Of a stretch of DNA of 7,519 bases, positions 5,825-7,519 are shown in pieces. The stretch covers positions 1 to 7,519 of the forward strand of contig CADEGS010000221.1 of the NCBI GenBank assembly GCA_902826945.1, given 5' to 3'. The translations under genes and the position numbers were made by a program. The notes beneath the pieces were generated by a model. It did no database searches. It was not told the DNA's origin and was given only the letters and a program-made list of their open reading frames with translations. The first letter of the stretch is position 1. The number at the start of each line of letters is the position of its first letter. Origin of the DNA: an uncultured bacterium (GTDB lineage Bacteria; Planctomycetota; UBA1135; GCA-002686595).

Positions 5825-6613
5825 CTAGGCGAGCTCCTCCACGCCGCCGCCCACGAAGACCTCGCTGCCGGCGCCGTCCCAGCGCACCGCGAGCGGACCG
5901 CCGCGCGTGGCGAGCGCGAGCGGCGAGCGCGCGCGCCCGGTGAGCAGCGCGGCCGTCGCGACCGCCGCCGCGCCGCTGCCGCACGAGGCGGTCTCGCCCA
6001 CGCCGCGCTCCCACACGCGCATCGCGAGCCCGCCCGGCGCGGGCGCGACGAGCTCGACGTTCGTGCCGGCCGGGAAGCGCGGGTGGCGCGCGAGCGCGGG
6101 GCCCAGGCGCTCGAAGAGGCCGTCGTCGAGGCGCTCGACGAACAGCACGCAGTGCGGGTTGCCGAGCTCGACCAGCGCGCAGGCGTGCGCGCGGCCGTCG
6201 GCCTCGATGCGCTCGTCGAGCGCGACCACGCGCGGCTCGCCCAGCGACGCCTCGGCCCACGTGACGCGTCCGCCCTCGCGGCGCAGCCGCACGCGGCGCG
6301 CCCCGGCGTCGGTCGCGACCAGGACGCCGTCGCCCTGCGCGTGGCCGCGCTCGCGCGCGAGCTTCGCGACGCAGCGCAGCCCGTTGCCGCAGGCCTCGGC
6401 ACGGCTGCCGTCGGCGTTGAAGACCAGCATGCGCACGTCCGCGCCCGGCGCGCGCGTCACGACCAGCAGGCCGTCGAGGGGCCGCGCGGGCTCGGCGCAC
6501 AGCCGCCGCGCGAGCGCGCCCGGGTCGGCGGGCGGCGCGCTCTCCACCGCGTCCACCAGCGCGAACCGGTTCCCGGTCGCCGCCAGGAACACCGGCTGCT
6601 CAAGCGCGACCAC
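5825..6613 (-). CDS. dapF: Diaminopimelate epimerase
   Basis: DapF converts LL-2,6-diaminopimelate to the meso form without a cofactor, supplying lysine biosynthesis and, in bacteria that use it, peptidoglycan cross-linking. The 262-aa protein (family about 270-280) has both halves of the pseudo-symmetric active site. 'NADGSRAEACGNGLRC' (66-81) carries the first catalytic cysteine, Cys75; 'ERGVGETASCGSG' (202-214) carries the second, Cys211. Other substrate-binding signatures are 'TGNRF' (13-17, the usual GNDF), 'GNPHC' (151-155) and 'GTNVE' (183-187). The start is GTG at 6613, inside the last codons of rnhC (14-base overlap). It is backed by a Shine-Dalgarno-like GAGAAGG six bases upstream and by reaching the 'GNRF' motif at the normal distance from the N-terminus. 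The upstream rnhC and downstream 93-aa gene suggest operon transcription. No other lysine-pathway gene is visible. Confidence 0.96.
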   Translation of the reverse strand: MVALEQPVFLAATGNRFALVDAVESAPPADPGALARRLCAEPARPLDGLLVVTRAPGADVRMLVFNADGSRAEACGNGLRCVAKLARERGHAQGDGVLVATDAGARRVRLRREGGRVTWAEASLGEPRVVALDERIEADGRAHACALVELGNPHCVLFVERLDDGLFERLGPALARHPRFPAGTNVELVAPAPGGLAMRVWERGVGETASCGSGAAAVATAALLTGRARSPLALATRGGPLAVRWDGAGSEVFVGGGVEELA

Positions 6614-7481
6614 GGCGGACCTTCTCGGTGTTCTTGAAGTGCACCTTGGCGACGGCCTCGAGCTTCTCGAAGCCGTGCAGCGCGACGAAGCGGCGCGCCG
6701 CGAGGTCGGTCGGCTCGCCCGCGCCCTTCTGGAGGTCGACGGCCCACTCGTCGGAGAGGCGCTGCAGGCCCTCGAGGAAGGCGTTGCGCGCGAGCACGCT
6801 GGCCGCGGCGACCGCCGGCTCGCGCTCGGCGCGCGTCGCCTGCGTCAGCGCGCAGCCGAGCGAGCGCAGCCGCCCGGCCATGACCGACTCCGCCGCGAAG
6901 CGGTCGATCAGCACCGCCACGCCCGGCCCCGCCACGCGCGCGATGGCCTTCGCGTGCAGGTCGGCCAGCACCTCGTTCACGTTGCGCGCGCGCCGCCAGG
7001 CCTCGTTGTAGGCCGGCGGGTCGAGCACCTCGACCGCGTGCGTCAGGTTGGCCTCGAGCACCGGCGCCAGGCGCGCGACCGTCAGGTCGCTCAGGCGCTT
7101 GCTGTCGGTCACGCCCAGGCGCGCGAGCTCGCCGCGCAGCTCCGGCGGCAGGAGCACCGCCGCCGCGACCAGCGGCCCGAAGTAGTCGCCCTTGCCCGCC
7201 TCGTCGGCGCCGACCAGCGGCAGCGTCGCGTCGGCCAGCGCCTGCTCGTGCCGCGGCGCGTCCGGCAGGCGGCCGAGGTAGCGCTGCGTGAAGAGCTCCG
7301 CCTCGCTGCCCTGCACGACGAGCTTGCCGGAGGTGTAGAGCGTGGCCACGACGCCCTCGCCCTTCACGCTGAAGCGCGCGTGCGGGACGACGCGGCTCTC
7401 GAACGTCCCCGAGCGCAGCCGCTCGGCGAGCTCGCTCTGCTCGCTCGGCGAGAGCTCGAGCACCAGGGTCGCTTGCGTCAT
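6600..7481 (-). CDS. rnhC: Ribonuclease HIII
   Basis: RNase HIII cleaves the RNA strand of RNA:DNA hybrids, as at R-loops and primers. The 293-aa protein has the N-terminal TBP-like substrate-binding domain that separates HIII from HII (about 1-75, with 'ARFSVKGEGVVATLY' at 35-49 and 'GKLVVQG' at 52-58). The catalytic domain begins at 'GADEAGKGDYFGPLV' (91-105). The expected DEDE active site is readable as Asp93, Glu94, Asp193 (in 'LIDRF') and Glu219 (in 'TRAE'), followed by 'VAAASVLAR' (224-232). 'VTDSKRL' (124-130) is also conserved. The ATG at 7481 starts the domain at its usual place. The neighbouring dapF start lies inside its 3' end. RNase HIII is typical of Firmicutes and PVC-group bacteria, which helps to place the source organism. 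Assignment is secure. Confidence 0.95.
   Translation of the reverse strand: MTQATLVLELSPSEQSELAERLRSGTFESRVVPHARFSVKGEGVVATLYTSGKLVVQGSEAELFTQRYLGRLPDAPRHEQALADATLPLVGADEAGKGDYFGPLVAAAVLLPPELRGELARLGVTDSKRLSDLTVARLAPVLEANLTHAVEVLDPPAYNEAWRRARNVNEVLADLHAKAIARVAGPGVAVLIDRFAAESVMAGRLRSLGCALTQATRAEREPAVAAASVLARNAFLEGLQRLSDEWAVDLQKGAGEPTDLAARRFVALHGFEKLEAVAKVHFKNTEKVRRGRA
6620..6626 (-). promoter_or_regulatory. Ribosome binding site for dapF, inside the rnhC coding region
   Basis: On the minus strand GAGAAGG lies within the last codons of rnhC and ends six bases before the dapF GTG at 6613. It is the only good Shine-Dalgarno match next to a start in the window. It decides the GTG start for dapF. 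Confidence 0.55.
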
Positions 7482-7489
7482 GCCCGGCG

Positions 7490-7495
7490 ATTGTC
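7490..7495 (-). promoter_or_regulatory. -10-like hexamer just upstream of rnhC
   Basis: On the minus strand GACAAT matches TATAAT at four of six positions and is followed by only eight bases (cgccgggc) before the rnhC ATG at 7481. This geometry implies a transcript with almost no leader and no Shine-Dalgarno sequence. It would drive the rnhC-dapF-93aa-M48 run. Only 24 bases lie beyond it in the window, and no clear -35 is seen there. Confidence 0.4.
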
Positions 7496-7519
7496 CCAGG
7501 CCCGCGCGCCCGCAGGAAG

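Noticed and set aside
5800..6402. N-terminal extension of the 93-aa gene upstream of its ATG
   Set aside because: The frame stays open, but the upstream part overlaps dapF out of phase and reads as Arg/Ser/Ala-rich noise; homologous-looking sequence begins at the ATG at 5799.
3312..6500. Minus-strand open frame of 1062 codons across dapF, the 93-aa gene, M48 and flavin reductase loci
   Set aside because: Low-complexity Arg/Ala/Gly translation, out of frame with dapF and M48 and antisense to the flavin reductase-like gene. It is a composition artefact.
3524..6637. Plus-strand open frame of 1037 codons antisense to the M48-dapF run
   Set aside because: The translation is Arg/Gln/Glu-rich noise without motifs, while the opposite strand carries complete, motif-bearing genes.
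1..7519. Mobile element, CRISPR, toxin-antitoxin or defence system
   Set aside because: No transposase, integrase, direct-repeat array, attachment-site-like duplication or compositional break is visible; every block of coding sequence is explained by the listed genes.

Overview
This is a very GC-rich window (roughly three quarters G+C by eye) that is almost fully coding, with strong G/C third-position bias. The best guess for the source is a high-GC planctomycete or a related PVC-group bacterium. Two things point that way: the start of GyrA contains a '[15 protein letters not shown]' stretch of the kind I associate with planctomycetes, and there is an RNase HIII (rnhC), an enzyme found mainly in Firmicutes and PVC bacteria. 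This placement is inference; no rRNA or other marker is present to confirm it.

Layout. (1) Bases 1-190, minus strand: the first 63 codons of gyrA, leaving the window on the left. (2) Bases 191-560: a divergent intergenic region with no credible gene but several GC-rich inverted repeats. (3) Bases 561-3848, plus strand: a predicted exported S41-family (tricorn/C-terminal-processing-like) peptidase, a lipoprotein joining a beta-sandwich-like N-terminal domain to a TolB-like propeller, and a small flavin reductase-like FMN-binding protein. (4) Bases 3881-7481, minus strand: a compact four-gene run transcribed as rnhC, dapF, a 93-aa hypothetical protein, and a multi-pass membrane M48 metallopeptidase. 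The last two blocks converge at 3848/3881, where both stop codons lie inside the arms of one inverted repeat.

How the genes relate. The minus-strand run looks like an operon: dapF starts inside the end of rnhC, the 93-aa gene follows dapF after 25 bases, and the M48 gene starts on the stop of the 93-aa gene (GTGA overlap). Function is mixed: RNA:DNA hybrid removal, lysine/peptidoglycan precursor synthesis, an unknown protein and a membrane protease. The two plus-strand envelope genes (peptidase and propeller lipoprotein) are neighbours with 55 bases between them, but nothing in the sequence proves that they act together. Of the seven starts, only dapF has a clear Shine-Dalgarno sequence. Several others have an AT-containing, -10-like hexamer only 7-19 bases before the start codon, hinting at leaderless or short-leader transcripts.

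I found no mobile element, CRISPR array, tRNA, rRNA or defence system. Most of the window is ordinary chromosome; the points worth a second look are modest and are listed as such.
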